From positions 535,287 through 599,286 of the forward strand of contig JANQPL010000017.1 of NCBI GenBank assembly GCA_028289425.1: a DNA stretch of 64,000 nt, given 5' to 3'. The stretch is from Alphaproteobacteria bacterium (GTDB taxonomy: Bacteria > Pseudomonadota > Alphaproteobacteria > JANQMY01). The notes under the pieces are model-generated. The model made no database searches and was not told the origin of the DNA. It worked only from the letters and a program-made list of their open reading frames with translations. Shown here piece after piece: positions 26,531-36,449 of the stretch. Positions within the stretch are counted from its first letter, which is position 1; every line of letters starts with the position of its first letter. A program made the translations under genes and the position numbers.

Positions 26531-28615
26531 CTATGCAGCGCTCAACGGCCTTATGAATTGTTCCGTATGCTCGCCAACCTTCGGAGAATTGCCCCAAACG
26601 GTCATGGGCGTGTCGATCAATTGAAAGGGAAATCCCTTCACCAAGGCGCCATTCGGGCTGTGTTGGTAAATGTGGGTTGCGAAAAGCGACTCGTCCTTGA
26701 AGAGACCCGGGCCGCCACGGCTGACGACACCTCCGCCGCCGGCAGCGAGAAAAGCGGACACGGCGGCCTCTGCGCTGCGTTCCAATGCCCACTTATGCAC
26801 GTCGGCCACATCAATCGAATTGAGATCTTCGACCCTTGATGCAATAGCGGTATTCTGCGCGGTAAGCGCCGCATACGCACCGTCGGCGCATTTGAATAGA
26901 GCCGACAGGGCCGGGCGCTTGGCCGCTTGTCGAACGGCGTCGGCGCTGTCTTTAGCGCCTGTGGACACATTGGCGATCACGTCGCCTAACTGATAGACCG
27001 TGCAATCGCGCTGGGATACGTCCAGGTGCCGGGCCACGCCTTTTTTCCGGCAGTCTGCGGCGAAGGCCGCAACAATCGCAGCGCCATAGAGACAGACGAT
27101 TTGGTCTGGGTAATTGAGCGCGCGCCCGGAAATGTACGGGATGCCTTCTTCATAACAGGTGATCGACGCAAACCCAGAGTTCGCTTCCAAGGTCGATCCG
27201 AAAGTGGTGTGGCCGGAACCCGGACCGTCCAGTCCCTGTCCCGAAATCGACGCGAGCAAGATGCGCGGGTTGGCTTCCCGCAAAGCATCAAATGTCAGGC
27301 CAAGCCGGTCGAGCACGCCGCGCCGATAGTTTTCGATGACGATGTCCGCCGATTTGGCCAATTCCAGAAATTCGCGTTTCCCCTCTTCGGTTTTAAGGTC
27401 GATGGCGACCCCCAATTTGTTGCGGTTGTTGCTTTTGAATACGGGAGATTCAACATCGTCCGAAGTGTCGGCAGGCTTTGCGCCGGGCCAAATCCGAAAG
27501 GGATCGGCTCGATTGTGAGATTCGATCTTAAGCACTTCGGCGCCCATATCCGCCAGCAGTGCCGATACACCGGCGCCCGCCGTAATGATCCCGAAGTCCA
27601 ACACCCGCAAGCCGCTGAGCGGCAATTCATTCGTATGCAGATCCGTGTCGGCGGGCAGCGGGTGTTTTTCTTCCCGGGCGACACGATGGGCGAGTTTTGG
27701 TCTTCTTGCACCGGATGGCATTCGTTCAAACGCGTCACGATGGGTGAGCAGCGGGTCTTTAAGAAGGTCTGATACCGTGCACACCGGCGCGCCGGGGATT
27801 GCGTGTTTTTCGAACAGGTCGGTGAGCTCGGCTTTGGTCTTCGTTGTGAGCCATTGCCGAATGGGCACCATATAAGCATCGCGGTTTTCTTGCCGCCCCT
27901 GGAACGTTCGAAACTTGTCCGCATCGAGGGCGGGGTCGCCCACCATCTTCACGATCTCGTCCCAGTCTCGGTCGTTGTACAAGAAGGCAGCATGTCCGTC
28001 CTTGCAGTCCACGATCGGCCACTCGGCCTTGGCACCCTGACGTGTGGGATCACCGCCGAGCGACGCGTGGATAGCGGACTTCCAATTGACCCACGGCAGC
28101 ACGCCTGCGCCGTTGACGATGGCGGAATCACCTTGCCCAAACCGCAAAAATTTGACAGCGATGGAAGAGATGGCGGCAAACGCCGCGTAACCGATCGTAT
28201 GGGCGGCGAAATTGCCTTCCGGTACTAAGGGTTCACGCTCCGGATCGCCCAAAATGTGCGCGACGCCGGAAGAGGCAAAGAGCGTTTCTTCCGTTTCCCA
28301 GTTCGCGAGCTCTATGTAGACGGTGTTTTGCTCTTTTCGCAGCACGTCTTTGCTGCTCCCAGGCTCGCCCGCGGTGACGATGAGGCGAAGCGTTCCAGGT
28401 TCTGCGCCGCCGGCCCAATCCTTGGCTGATTGATCGGCAAGGACGGTCTCCTCCGCGTCATAAAATCCGTATCCGGAGTCAATGGGGGGCACCCCTTTCA
28501 CATAAAGCTTTGCTCCAAGTTTGTTGGCAATGACCGCTGAAAACCGGATCGCGCGAGCCGCCGCGTCCGACGCTTTTTCTGGGTAGAGCTGTAGAATTTC
28601 TATGGAGTCGAACAT
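26531..28615 (-). CDS. Fused two-domain CaiB/BaiF-type CoA transferase
   Basis: A 694-residue protein, nearly twice the usual 400. Residues from about 345 on start a canonical class III CoA-transferase domain: LSGLRVLDFGIITAGAGVSA, then SADIVIENYRRGVLDRLGL and a likely catalytic Asp in LNYPDQIV. The first 340 residues resemble the middle and C-terminal part of the same family (RTFQGRQENRDAYMVPIRQWL, GAPVCTVSDLLKDPLLTHRDAF) but lack the usual N-terminal GLRVLDL start. The gene is thus a tandem with an incomplete first half. It would move CoA between carboxylic acids. It is followed by the lactonase-like gene at 29 bases. Confidence 0.85.
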   Translation of the reverse strand: MFDSIEILQLYPEKASDAAARAIRFSAVIANKLGAKLYVKGVPPIDSGYGFYDAEETVLADQSAKDWAGGAEPGTLRLIVTAGEPGSSKDVLRKEQNTVYIELANWETEETLFASSGVAHILGDPEREPLVPEGNFAAHTIGYAAFAAISSIAVKFLRFGQGDSAIVNGAGVLPWVNWKSAIHASLGGDPTRQGAKAEWPIVDCKDGHAAFLYNDRDWDEIVKMVGDPALDADKFRTFQGRQENRDAYMVPIRQWLTTKTKAELTDLFEKHAIPGAPVCTVSDLLKDPLLTHRDAFERMPSGARRPKLAHRVAREEKHPLPADTDLHTNELPLSGLRVLDFGIITAGAGVSALLADMGAEVLKIESHNRADPFRIWPGAKPADTSDDVESPVFKSNNRNKLGVAIDLKTEEGKREFLELAKSADIVIENYRRGVLDRLGLTFDALREANPRILLASISGQGLDGPGSGHTTFGSTLEANSGFASITCYEEGIPYISGRALNYPDQIVCLYGAAIVAAFAADCRKKGVARHLDVSQRDCTVYQLGDVIANVSTGAKDSADAVRQAAKRPALSALFKCADGAYAALTAQNTAIASRVEDLNSIDVADVHKWALERSAEAAVSAFLAAGGGGVVSRGGPGLFKDESLFATHIYQHSPNGALVKGFPFQLIDTPMTVWGNSPKVGEHTEQFIRPLSAA

Positions 28616-28836
28616 CCGGCTATTCCTCGATGGGCCGCGCGTGAGCGGGCGAAATCAGTGATCAGCCGAAGCGTAGAATGAGGCGAGGGCGAGCTCCAAT
28701 GACGGAGAACAAACCATCGTATCCACGATGCAGGGCAGCGTGGATGAACAAAGGGTGAAACTACTGCCCGCTGTCCAACAATCGTCAAGACTATTCAGGC
28801 GAACGCTGCGCGCACAATGGCAGTCAAACGAAGCGG

Positions 28837-30060
28837 TTATCTCGATTGTTTTGGTGTTGGAAGCAGCAGGACAAGGAGAGCGACAAGAAGTATGTACACG
28901 CCGCAAAACTGAAAAAAGAGAACGTAGCTGCCGCTCACATCCCGGGCCCACCCGGCAAAGACGGCGCCGCCTGCGGAAAGTGACTGAAGGGGCGCCGCCA
29001 ATCCCATGACGCGCCCCATTGCGTGCGTGCCAAAAGAACCGGCATAGAGTGTACCTTGAAGCGGAAGGAGAGCGCCCGCTGCCAATCCAAGTAAGATGAG
29101 GGAGGCCATCGCGGATAGATATCCGCCCGAAATGCTGAGCGCTGCGATGCCGGCAAACATAAAAGCTGCAGTGCCCAAAAAAAGGAAACGCGAGTCGTAT
29201 CGATCAAGTAACAGTCCTACAAGGAGTTTTCCGCCGATCATTGCAACGGCCAAAGCGGAGACCAATCCTGCCGAGTTTGACGCCGAGATGCGCAGGTCCG
29301 CAGCAAATGGCTGTATGTTGTGCTGTACGCTGGTAAAAACAAACCAGGCGCTTAAATAAACGGCAACCAGAGTCCAGAAAGCGCGTTGTGTCACGATGTG
29401 CGACATGTGGGTGGAGCGATCAGATATCTTCTTCTGATTTTGTTCGGGTATTTGATCGCAACCCAAGACGAACCATGCAGCCGGAATTAAAAGCCCTGCG
29501 GAGCCCACGCCCAAAACAAGAAACGCCTGTCGCCATCCCACAGCTTCCAAAAGCGCTACGATGATGAAGGGGAAGACGACGCCTCCCAAGGACGTGCCCA
29601 ACGTCACAAGCGCGACTGCAAACCCACGGCTTTCCTGAAAGTTGCGGGTTACCACCGTCATGGCGACGAGCGGGCCGCACATGGCGCCGCCGGCGGGCAA
29701 TATCACGGCATGTATGATCCAAATGAACCAAATGTTGGGGGCAGCCGCGATCAGGCACATGCCGGTTGCGAGGCAAACAAGACCCAAGATGACAATGGGC
29801 CGGGACGGTGTGTGATCGATCCACCGTCCGACCAGAAAGGACATGAGACCCATTGAGTACGTCAACAGCGAAATCGACAAAAGGACATCTCTTCGCGAAG
29901 ATCCGAATGCCTCCATCCACGGCTCAATCCAAAGCGTAAAGCTGTACATGCAGATTCCAACAATGAAGGCTTGGACCGTCATCATCAGGAACAGGAGACG
30001 CCACTTTGGTTGGCGTAGCGCTTTTATGAGTGGTTCAGTACGGATTATCGAGGTATTCAT
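28837..30060 (-). CDS. MFS transporter
   Basis: A 407-residue major facilitator protein with about 12 hydrophobic segments; the first starts near residue 20 (LLFLMMTVQAFIVGICMYSF). GLMSFLVGRWIDHTPSRP is the loop 2-3 motif. The overall shape fits the monocarboxylate/oxalate-formate-type MFS group. ATG 30060 is preferred to the longer start at 30108 because the protein family starts near it, although its ribosome site is weak. It is divergent from an MBL-fold gene, and the space between contains a TGAATTCAA element. Confidence 0.86.
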   Translation of the reverse strand: MNTSIIRTEPLIKALRQPKWRLLFLMMTVQAFIVGICMYSFTLWIEPWMEAFGSSRRDVLLSISLLTYSMGLMSFLVGRWIDHTPSRPIVILGLVCLATGMCLIAAAPNIWFIWIIHAVILPAGGAMCGPLVAMTVVTRNFQESRGFAVALVTLGTSLGGVVFPFIIVALLEAVGWRQAFLVLGVGSAGLLIPAAWFVLGCDQIPEQNQKKISDRSTHMSHIVTQRAFWTLVAVYLSAWFVFTSVQHNIQPFAADLRISASNSAGLVSALAVAMIGGKLLVGLLLDRYDSRFLFLGTAAFMFAGIAALSISGGYLSAMASLILLGLAAGALLPLQGTLYAGSFGTHAMGRVMGLAAPLQSLSAGGAVFAGWARDVSGSYVLFFQFCGVYILLVALLVLLLPTPKQSR

Positions 30061-30118
30061 GGTGACTCTAAGATGCCAAAGTCCGTCCTTGTTTCGGACA
30101 AGACTCATGAATTAAAAA

Positions 30119-30134
30119 TGAATTCAAGTTCATA
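30119..30134. promoter_or_regulatory. TGAATTCAA element, divergent promoter of MFS and MBL-fold genes
   Basis: ATGAATTCAAGTTCAT, an imperfect palindrome in an AT-rich stretch between the divergent starts at 30060 and 30200. The same nine-base core occurs in two further divergent promoters at 35292 and 39385, so it may be a shared operator. The TetR gene at 37471 is the nearest candidate regulator. Confidence 0.4.
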
Positions 30135-30199
30135 TATTCAATACCATTCATTCCGGTCAATTACGAACGGGGCGCGAGTGGGTTAATAAATCTTGGGGG

Positions 30200-31177
30200 G
30201 TGAGGATCTTGTGGAAAGTTTTGATTGTTAGCGTCGTCGGGATATTGCTTTTGGCCTATTTGGCGGTCGTGCAACGCCACACCATTCTGGTGCCGTTGAC
30301 CACGCCCGGTGAAGAACCGCCGCTCCTCGACGTCGCCGCTCAGGTCCCAGATGGAACACCTGCTGGCGATGGATATTATGTTGTGGTCGCGCTTGATGGC
30401 CAGACCTTCGCCATCGCTGAACCGCGTTATTGGGCGCGTAACTTCAACTACCTCATTATGGGCACAGAGCGCGCCATCATGTTTGATGCGGGCGCGGGGC
30501 ATGAGGATATACGTCCAGTGGTCGATGCGCTGACGGATTTGCCGATCACGTTTCTACCCTCTCATTTTCACTACGATCATGTTGGACGGGAAGGGGCATT
30601 CGATCATGTTGCGGTGGTGGATCTGCCGCATGTTCGTAAGCAAGCAAACGGGAACGCACTTGAACTCACCTGGGAGCAACATTTGGGGTCGGCGGAAGGC
30701 CTTGAAATCCCCACGCTGATGGTCGATGAGTGGATTGCGCCTGGCGAAACCATAGACCTGGGCGGAAGAACCCTTTCGCTTCTGTATACACCGGGGCATA
30801 CCGATAATTCGGTTTCGCTTTACGATGCCGAGCGGAAGGTCATGTTTTCCGGGGATTTTGTTACCGGCAATTTGGCGGGCGCGATCGCGCCCACCGCGAG
30901 CCTTGGGGACTATCTGCAGTCCGCGAAGAAAGTGCTTCGGTCCACGGATGCGGCAACGATCATTCGTGGCGCACATGGGTCCGAAAGCGGCGGCATTCCC
31001 ACCAATGATCATTCCGATGTGAGAGATCTGCGCGACACGCTGATCGCCATACGCGACAGAAAACTTGAAGGGACCGGCACATTTCCGATCACCTATGTCA
31101 TCAATGACAAGATGATCCTGGTTGCGGAGCCTAGATGGCTGCAGGACTGGACGCCGACTTATCCCGATGAGAAGTGA
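30200..31177 (+). CDS. Membrane-anchored metallo-beta-lactamase-fold hydrolase
   Basis: A 325-residue MBL-fold protein. The N-terminus (VLIVSVVGILLLAYLAVV) is a single hydrophobic anchor or uncleaved signal, putting the enzyme on the periplasmic side. HFHYDH carries the zinc ligands, GHTDNSVSLY provides another His, and RGAHGSE is the last ligand region. GTG 30200 is used as start; TTG 30209 is also possible because AGGATC precedes it. It is divergent from the MFS gene and convergent with the amidohydrolase. Substrate unknown; esters or lactones are plausible. Confidence 0.8.
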   Translation: MRILWKVLIVSVVGILLLAYLAVVQRHTILVPLTTPGEEPPLLDVAAQVPDGTPAGDGYYVVVALDGQTFAIAEPRYWARNFNYLIMGTERAIMFDAGAGHEDIRPVVDALTDLPITFLPSHFHYDHVGREGAFDHVAVVDLPHVRKQANGNALELTWEQHLGSAEGLEIPTLMVDEWIAPGETIDLGGRTLSLLYTPGHTDNSVSLYDAERKVMFSGDFVTGNLAGAIAPTASLGDYLQSAKKVLRSTDAATIIRGAHGSESGGIPTNDHSDVRDLRDTLIAIRDRKLEGTGTFPITYVINDKMILVAEPRWLQDWTPTYPDEK

Positions 31178-31251
31178 CGCCCGTCGAGACCTAATGTGTC
31201 AGCCCCGACGGACGCTGTGCCCACCCCCCACGGGTAAACTCCAGGCTGTCT

Positions 31252-32967
31252 TCAGACCCCTTTGGCGCCCCGGATCAGTTTGCCCGGCGTTTCGCCGGTG
31301 GATTCTGAGTTCGACGCCACCTCGACACCAGAGACAAATGTGTGATCGAAGCCCGTCACTTTCTGTAGGAAGCGTTTTCCGCCCGCCGGTAAATCGTGGA
31401 CGATTGTCGGTGCGTGAAGTGTCAGAGCGTCGAAGTCCACCACATTGATGTCTGCCTTGTATCCCGGTGCGATGAGGCCCCGATCGAGCAGACCCACTGT
31501 TTCAGCAGTCGCCCTCGCTTGTTTGTGAACGATGGTTTCGAGCGGAATGCGGTCATGGGGCCGATCACGGCCCCACCATTGCATGAGCGTCGTGGGAAAG
31601 CTTACGTCGCACACGGTTCCCACATGGGCACCGCCATCGGATAGTCCCGGCACTGCCGCTTCATGGAGCAATTGTTCACGCACCGCGTTCAGATTGCCGT
31701 CCACATAATTGATGATCGGCATGTACATCATGGCCCGACCATCTTCTTGAAGCATGAAGTCGTAGGCCAGTTCCGCAGGCGACACGTTCTTCCGTTTCGC
31801 TTGCGCGCCGATGGAAGAGGCTGGGTCCGGCTCGTAGTTTGGCGGATTGCCCAATTCAAAGATGAAATCCCACCTTCTTTTTCGCCGCTTATCATTTGCT
31901 GCTCGGGTTATGTCGGCATGCTCTTCCAGGATTTTTGTGCGGATGTCTGGGTTGCGAAGATTGGCCACGCGGTCACTGAGCGGCAGATCCGCAAACTTCT
32001 TGAACGTGGGGCATTGGTCGAACGGATTCGTGGACGCCTGATGCCCCATGATGATTCCGACGGCCCGTGTCGCGACCTGACCCCGCATTTCAACACCCTC
32101 GGACCTGGCTTTTGACATGGCTTCAAGCAGTTGCCGCCATTGGTCGGGCCGGCCCCATGATTGGCCAATTGAAATCGAGATCGGCCGGCCGGATTGTCGC
32201 GACATTTCGGTCGCCATGTGAAACTCTTTTTCGAAATCCGTGAAATCGCTGATCAGTTGAAGCACGCCGGTGCCTGTCGACCCGACGCCCTTTGAAATTC
32301 CCACCATCTCGTCGAATGCTGCGTGAATGCCCGGTGTCGGCTCGCCCAATGACGAGCGGTGATTCAGAGTGCGCGATGATGAAAACCCAAGGGCGCCGGC
32401 AAGTATGGCGCGCTTCGTGATCTCGCTCATGGCAGCAATATCCTCATCGGTCGCAAGGTCGCCACTGACGCCGCGCTCGCCCATGGCATAGAGCCTCAAT
32501 GCGCCATGGGGCAGTTGCGTCCCGATGTCGATATCATGCGGAAGGGAGTCGAGGAGATCCAGATACTCTTCAAAAGACTCCCACGTCCATGGCAGCCCTT
32601 CATAAAGCGCGGTGCCCGGAATGTCTTCGATGCCTTCCATGAATTGCACCAAGCGCATGCGGTCGTCTTGTCTCACCGGTGCGAAACCGACGCCGCAATT
32701 CCCCATCACCGCCGTGGTGACACCGTGCCAGCTGGACGGTGCCAATTGGGAATCCCACGTGGCTTGTCCGTCATAGTGTGTGTGGATGTCCACAAAGCCC
32801 GGTTGAACCAGACGGCCGTCCGCGTTGATTTCGCGTTTCCCTTTGCCGTCCACTTTGCCCACTTCCGTGATTTTGCCGTCGCTGACGGCCACGTCTGCCG
32901 CGCGGCGCGGACTGTTGGACCCATCAATAAGGGTTCCATTGCGGATGACTAAATCATGCTCACTCAT
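31252..32967 (-). CDS. Amidohydrolase family protein (N-acyl-D-amino-acid deacylase-like)
   Basis: A 571-residue amidohydrolase of the D-aminoacylase group. [28 protein letters not shown] is the small beta domain, and [17 protein letters not shown] has the HxH metal site. GNCGVGFAP is a D-aminoacylase-like segment. The end, [23 protein letters not shown], returns to the beta domain. In this gene context it may hydrolyse an amide, cyclic imide or lactam rather than N-acyl-D-amino acids. It follows the epoxide-hydrolase-like gene by 22 bases and is the third gene of a P450-led operon. Confidence 0.87.
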   Translation of the reverse strand: MSEHDLVIRNGTLIDGSNSPRRAADVAVSDGKITEVGKVDGKGKREINADGRLVQPGFVDIHTHYDGQATWDSQLAPSSWHGVTTAVMGNCGVGFAPVRQDDRMRLVQFMEGIEDIPGTALYEGLPWTWESFEEYLDLLDSLPHDIDIGTQLPHGALRLYAMGERGVSGDLATDEDIAAMSEITKRAILAGALGFSSSRTLNHRSSLGEPTPGIHAAFDEMVGISKGVGSTGTGVLQLISDFTDFEKEFHMATEMSRQSGRPISISIGQSWGRPDQWRQLLEAMSKARSEGVEMRGQVATRAVGIIMGHQASTNPFDQCPTFKKFADLPLSDRVANLRNPDIRTKILEEHADITRAANDKRRKRRWDFIFELGNPPNYEPDPASSIGAQAKRKNVSPAELAYDFMLQEDGRAMMYMPIINYVDGNLNAVREQLLHEAAVPGLSDGGAHVGTVCDVSFPTTLMQWWGRDRPHDRIPLETIVHKQARATAETVGLLDRGLIAPGYKADINVVDFDALTLHAPTIVHDLPAGGKRFLQKVTGFDHTFVSGVEVASNSESTGETPGKLIRGAKGV

Positions 32968-32989
32968 TTCAATTCTCCCTGAAGGATGG

Positions 32990-33877
32990 CTATGCGGCGC
33001 CGTCTTGAACGTTCATTGATGAAATTGGGGCGTTGGTGTTTTCCGAATAAGCCTCAATGTGCTCGATAAGCAGAGGTGTGAAGCGGCCGGGCACCTGATC
33101 GGTGACGAAGTGTCCGACGTCCGGAATTTCGACGAATTTGTAGGGCGCCTTCACCCAATCGGCGGTCCCTTCGGCGGCGGTGCGGCCGACAGTGCCGTCG
33201 CGATTGCCCCACACATAGAGCGTGGGAACGGTCACCGCAGGAATGTCCGCTGCTCTAATTTCGGATTTACCGACGGCGCGGTACCAATTGAGGGCCGCAT
33301 CAAGCGCTTCAAAACTACCGACGGTCTCCAAATAAATGTCGATGTCTTTGGGATCGACCGCAGGAAGACCACGCCGATAAAGAGCGGCATTATCCTCGAG
33401 CATCTCGCGCGTCATCTCCGGTCTTAAATGTGACTTGTGGTGTCTTGATCGTTTTGGCTGACCGGAATCTTCCGCCATCGCTTTGAGGAACGCTCTCGGG
33501 TGCGGGCGAGAGATGACCGAAAGGGTTTGGACGCGATCGGAATGAAGCGCTGCCGTTACCCACGCAATTTGACCGCCCCAATCATGTCCAACGATATGAA
33601 ACCGTTCAGCGTCCAGAGCGTCGGCGATTTGGAGAACGTCGGAGACGAGATGCTCGACCCGGTAAGAATCGATTTCGAGGGGCCTTGCGCCAGGGGAGTA
33701 GCCCCGCTGGTTTGGCGCGCATGCCTGGTAACCGGCTTCCGCAAGGGCGGCCAGTTCGGCGCGCCAAGTGTAGCTCGATTGCGGAAAGCCATGCAGCAAG
33801 ACGACAAGCGCCCCATCACTGGGCCCGGTCAGTTCGACCGTAAACAAGTATTCTTTTGTCTTTATCTCAATGGTCAT
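32990..33877 (-). CDS. Alpha/beta hydrolase, epoxide hydrolase-like
   Basis: A 295-residue alpha/beta hydrolase. HGFP at 29-32 is the oxyanion motif, and the nucleophile elbow GHDWGG has Asp99, which points to the epoxide hydrolase/haloalkane dehalogenase branch rather than a serine esterase. PDVGHFVTDQVP supplies the catalytic His. Two starts are possible: ATG 33877, used here, and GTG 33922, which overlaps the P450 stop by 4 bases (GTGA) and would give translational coupling. It is between a P450 and an amidohydrolase in the same direction. A P450 forming an epoxide that this enzyme opens would make sense, as an inference. Confidence 0.85.
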   Translation of the reverse strand: MTIEIKTKEYLFTVELTGPSDGALVVLLHGFPQSSYTWRAELAALAEAGYQACAPNQRGYSPGARPLEIDSYRVEHLVSDVLQIADALDAERFHIVGHDWGGQIAWVTAALHSDRVQTLSVISRPHPRAFLKAMAEDSGQPKRSRHHKSHLRPEMTREMLEDNAALYRRGLPAVDPKDIDIYLETVGSFEALDAALNWYRAVGKSEIRAADIPAVTVPTLYVWGNRDGTVGRTAAEGTADWVKAPYKFVEIPDVGHFVTDQVPGRFTPLLIEHIEAYSENTNAPISSMNVQDGAA

Positions 33878-33918
33878 GATGTGTTTTTTTGTTTCATCCG
33901 TATACCGGTAGAATCTCT

Positions 33919-35202
33919 TCACTGAGCGACCGAGGCTTTGGCAGTATTGGCGGCAAGCTGTGCTTTGATGGGTAGCCGTTTAATGCCGCTGACAAAATTC
34001 GCCTGCACAAACTGTGGCGCGGCGCTGAGTTCAAGGCTGTCGAGCCGTTCCGCCAGCAGCCTCAGGAATGTGGAAATCTCCTGGCGCGCGAGATACATGC
34101 CCAGACACATGTGGGGCCCGTGTCCAAATGCGGCGTGCCGTACCTTGGTGCTGCGGTCCGGATTGAAGAGCTGCGGGTCGTCGAACACCTCTTCATCGCG
34201 GCTGCCAGACGAATACCAGAGAATGACGGGATCACCGGCCTTAATCGTCTTGCCCCTCAGGTCAAAGTCCGACTTGGCGGTGCGAATGAAATGCCGGACG
34301 GGTGACGCATATCTGATGGCTTCTTCGGTGATCTTCGCGCTCATGGTTTCGGGATCTTCTTTGAGGCGATCAAAGAGAGAAGGGTCTTGAGCAATCTGCC
34401 GCACTGCTTCGATGAGGGAATAGCTGGTGGTGTCGTGCCCCGCCGTGGCGATGATCAGGTAATAGCCAAAGGTTGCCGCATCATCGATCGGTTTGCCGTC
34501 GACTGTTGCGTTGGAAATGAGGGTGGCAATGTCGTCCCGAGGGTTTTTGCGGCGGTCCCATGTCATGCGTTGGAAATAAAGGCCGAACTCCATGTGGGTG
34601 CCGATGCCACTCTTTTCCGCGTCGGATGTTGCGTCGATCCGGCGGCGCATGTCCGGATCGTCCGGTCCGAAGAGCTCCTGGGTGAGGCGCAACATGGACC
34701 CGTAGTCTTCTTGCGGGACGCCGAGAACCGTCATAATCACGCGCAGCGGAAATTCAACGCCCACGTCTTGGGCGAAATCGCAATTCCCCTCCAACGCCGC
34801 CATGCGATCTAGCGACTGAGCCGCAGAGTTTTCGATCTGCTCTTGCAGCCGTGAAAGGTTTTTCGGCATGAACCATTGCTGCGTCAGCTGGCGCATCTTT
34901 GGATGCTCCGGCGGGTCCATCGAGACGAGGGTGCGCAGCCGTCGTTCACCACCGGACATTGCTTCGGCGAGAGCCTCTGCCTCTCTGGTTTGAATTGTCG
35001 TGCGCGGTTCATTCAAGAAGACATCGGTACGCTTCTCAATCTCAAAAATGTCCGCATGCTTCGTAATATGCCAGAAGTCGGGATACTCATCGTCTTTCAG
35101 AAAAAGCACAGGGCTGTTGCGCCGCATGTCTGCGAAGATCGCGTGGATTTCGTCAGGGTCAGCCCAGGCAGACGAGTTGTAGAGGCGCGCGGGATTGGTC
35201 AT
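33919..35202 (-). CDS. Cytochrome P450
   Basis: A 427-residue soluble bacterial P450. AGHDTTS at 254-260 is the I-helix oxygen-activation motif, EEAIRYASP carries the ExxR K-helix (EEAIR), and AFGHGPHMCLGMYLAR holds the heme-ligand Cys366. The length is usual for class I enzymes, which need a ferredoxin and reductase; none is adjacent. It is the first gene of a three-gene operon with the epoxide-hydrolase-like protein and the amidohydrolase, and is divergent from the aldo/keto reductase. Confidence 0.94.
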   Translation of the reverse strand: MTNPARLYNSSAWADPDEIHAIFADMRRNSPVLFLKDDEYPDFWHITKHADIFEIEKRTDVFLNEPRTTIQTREAEALAEAMSGGERRLRTLVSMDPPEHPKMRQLTQQWFMPKNLSRLQEQIENSAAQSLDRMAALEGNCDFAQDVGVEFPLRVIMTVLGVPQEDYGSMLRLTQELFGPDDPDMRRRIDATSDAEKSGIGTHMEFGLYFQRMTWDRRKNPRDDIATLISNATVDGKPIDDAATFGYYLIIATAGHDTTSYSLIEAVRQIAQDPSLFDRLKEDPETMSAKITEEAIRYASPVRHFIRTAKSDFDLRGKTIKAGDPVILWYSSGSRDEEVFDDPQLFNPDRSTKVRHAAFGHGPHMCLGMYLARQEISTFLRLLAERLDSLELSAAPQFVQANFVSGIKRLPIKAQLAANTAKASVAQ

Positions 35203-35291
35203 CGACTTTCGTTAATCAAACTGTTCTGGTGTTCGTTACCTGCGCTGCACTGTATAGGGCCGGCATGGTGGCCGCAATCAAAAACTAAAAC

Positions 35292-35302
35292 TGAATTCAA
35301 TT
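35292..35302. promoter_or_regulatory. TGAATTCAA element, divergent promoter of P450 and aldo/keto reductase
   Basis: TGAATTCAATT lies just upstream of a TTGACA -35-like box at 35304-35309, with a possible CAACAT -10 after 18 bases reading toward the aldo/keto reductase gene. The core matches the elements at 30119 and 39385. Confidence 0.4.
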
Positions 35303-35378
35303 TCTTGACATCGGACAGAGGCCTCTGCCAACATTGAAAGCGGCAGGCGATGCCAAATCGAAACAAAGGACGTGAGAA

Positions 35379-36395
35379 ATGAAAATCCGCAAGATGGGTC
35401 GAACAGGCCTGAAGGTCTCTAAATATTGTCTTGGTACGATGACCTTCGGACCGGAAGGGTGGGGGTGTGACGAAGCCACCGCGAAGAAAATTTTCGACAA
35501 ATTTGCGGATGCCGGCGGAAACTTCGTTGATACCGCCAACATTTACGGGCTTGGACTGTCCGAAGAGATTACCGGGCGTATCATCAAAGAGAAACGCCAA
35601 CAGGTTGTTTTGGCCACCAAGTGTGTTGCGCCCATGGGGAACAGCCCAAACGACATGGGCGGCTCCCGCAAACATATTCTCGATTCCATTGATGCAAGTC
35701 TTACGCGGCTTGGCACGGATTATGTGGACCTTTACCAAGTTCACGGGTTCGACACGACGACGCCGATCGACGAAACCATGCGGGCGTTGGATGATTGCGT
35801 GCGGGCAGGCAAGGTGCGCTATCTCGGCTGCTCGAACTACGCCGCCTGGCAAATCGCCAAATCCAATGCCATCGCAAAAGAGATGGGCGGCGCCCGCTTC
35901 GATTGCTCACAACCCCAATATTCGCTGATTTGCCGCGGTATTGAATACGAACATCTGCCCTATTGCCGGGAAGAAGGCATTGGGGTGATACCGTGGAGCC
36001 CATTGGGGGGCGGCATCCTCACCGGCAAAGTAAGGCGCGGCAAGAAAGCGCCGGACGGCACCCGGGCAGCGCTTGGGCCAAGCGTGCAAGCTCTATTGAC
36101 GGAAAAGAACTATGAAATTGCCGAGGCCGTCGCAGGGGTCGCCGAACGTCTTGGCAAAACGTCGAGCCAAATAGCGTTGGCCTGGGCGGCCGACAGACGG
36201 GGGGTCACGTCTCCGATTTTCGGCGCACGGACGATGGAACAGATTGACGACAATCTGGGCGCCGCGGACGTCGAACTGGACGATGAGTCAAGAACACTCC
36301 TGAACGAGGTGTCGGCTCTGCCGTCGATCTATCCCTACAATCAAGGCGCCCGGCGCCGCGAAATCAAGAAAGCTATGAACCTGGAAGATGTGTGA
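35379..36395 (+). CDS. Aldo/keto reductase
   Basis: A 338-residue NADPH-dependent aldo/keto reductase. The tetrad can be placed at Asp51, Tyr56 (VDTANIYG), Lys81 (LATKCVAP) and the His of YQVHGFD. IFGARTMEQIDDNLGA is the C-terminal NADP phosphate-binding signature. A good GTGAG site precedes ATG 35379. It is divergent from the P450 operon and followed by an HSL-type hydrolase 54 bases on; the pair is probably an operon for carbonyl and ester intermediates. Confidence 0.92.
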   Translation: MKIRKMGRTGLKVSKYCLGTMTFGPEGWGCDEATAKKIFDKFADAGGNFVDTANIYGLGLSEEITGRIIKEKRQQVVLATKCVAPMGNSPNDMGGSRKHILDSIDASLTRLGTDYVDLYQVHGFDTTTPIDETMRALDDCVRAGKVRYLGCSNYAAWQIAKSNAIAKEMGGARFDCSQPQYSLICRGIEYEHLPYCREEGIGVIPWSPLGGGILTGKVRRGKKAPDGTRAALGPSVQALLTEKNYEIAEAVAGVAERLGKTSSQIALAWAADRRGVTSPIFGARTMEQIDDNLGAADVELDDESRTLLNEVSALPSIYPYNQGARRREIKKAMNLEDV

Positions 36396-36449
36396 CGGGT
36401 CTGGCTTGATCCGGCGGCAGCACGTATCGACAAGGAATTGGGGGCAATA

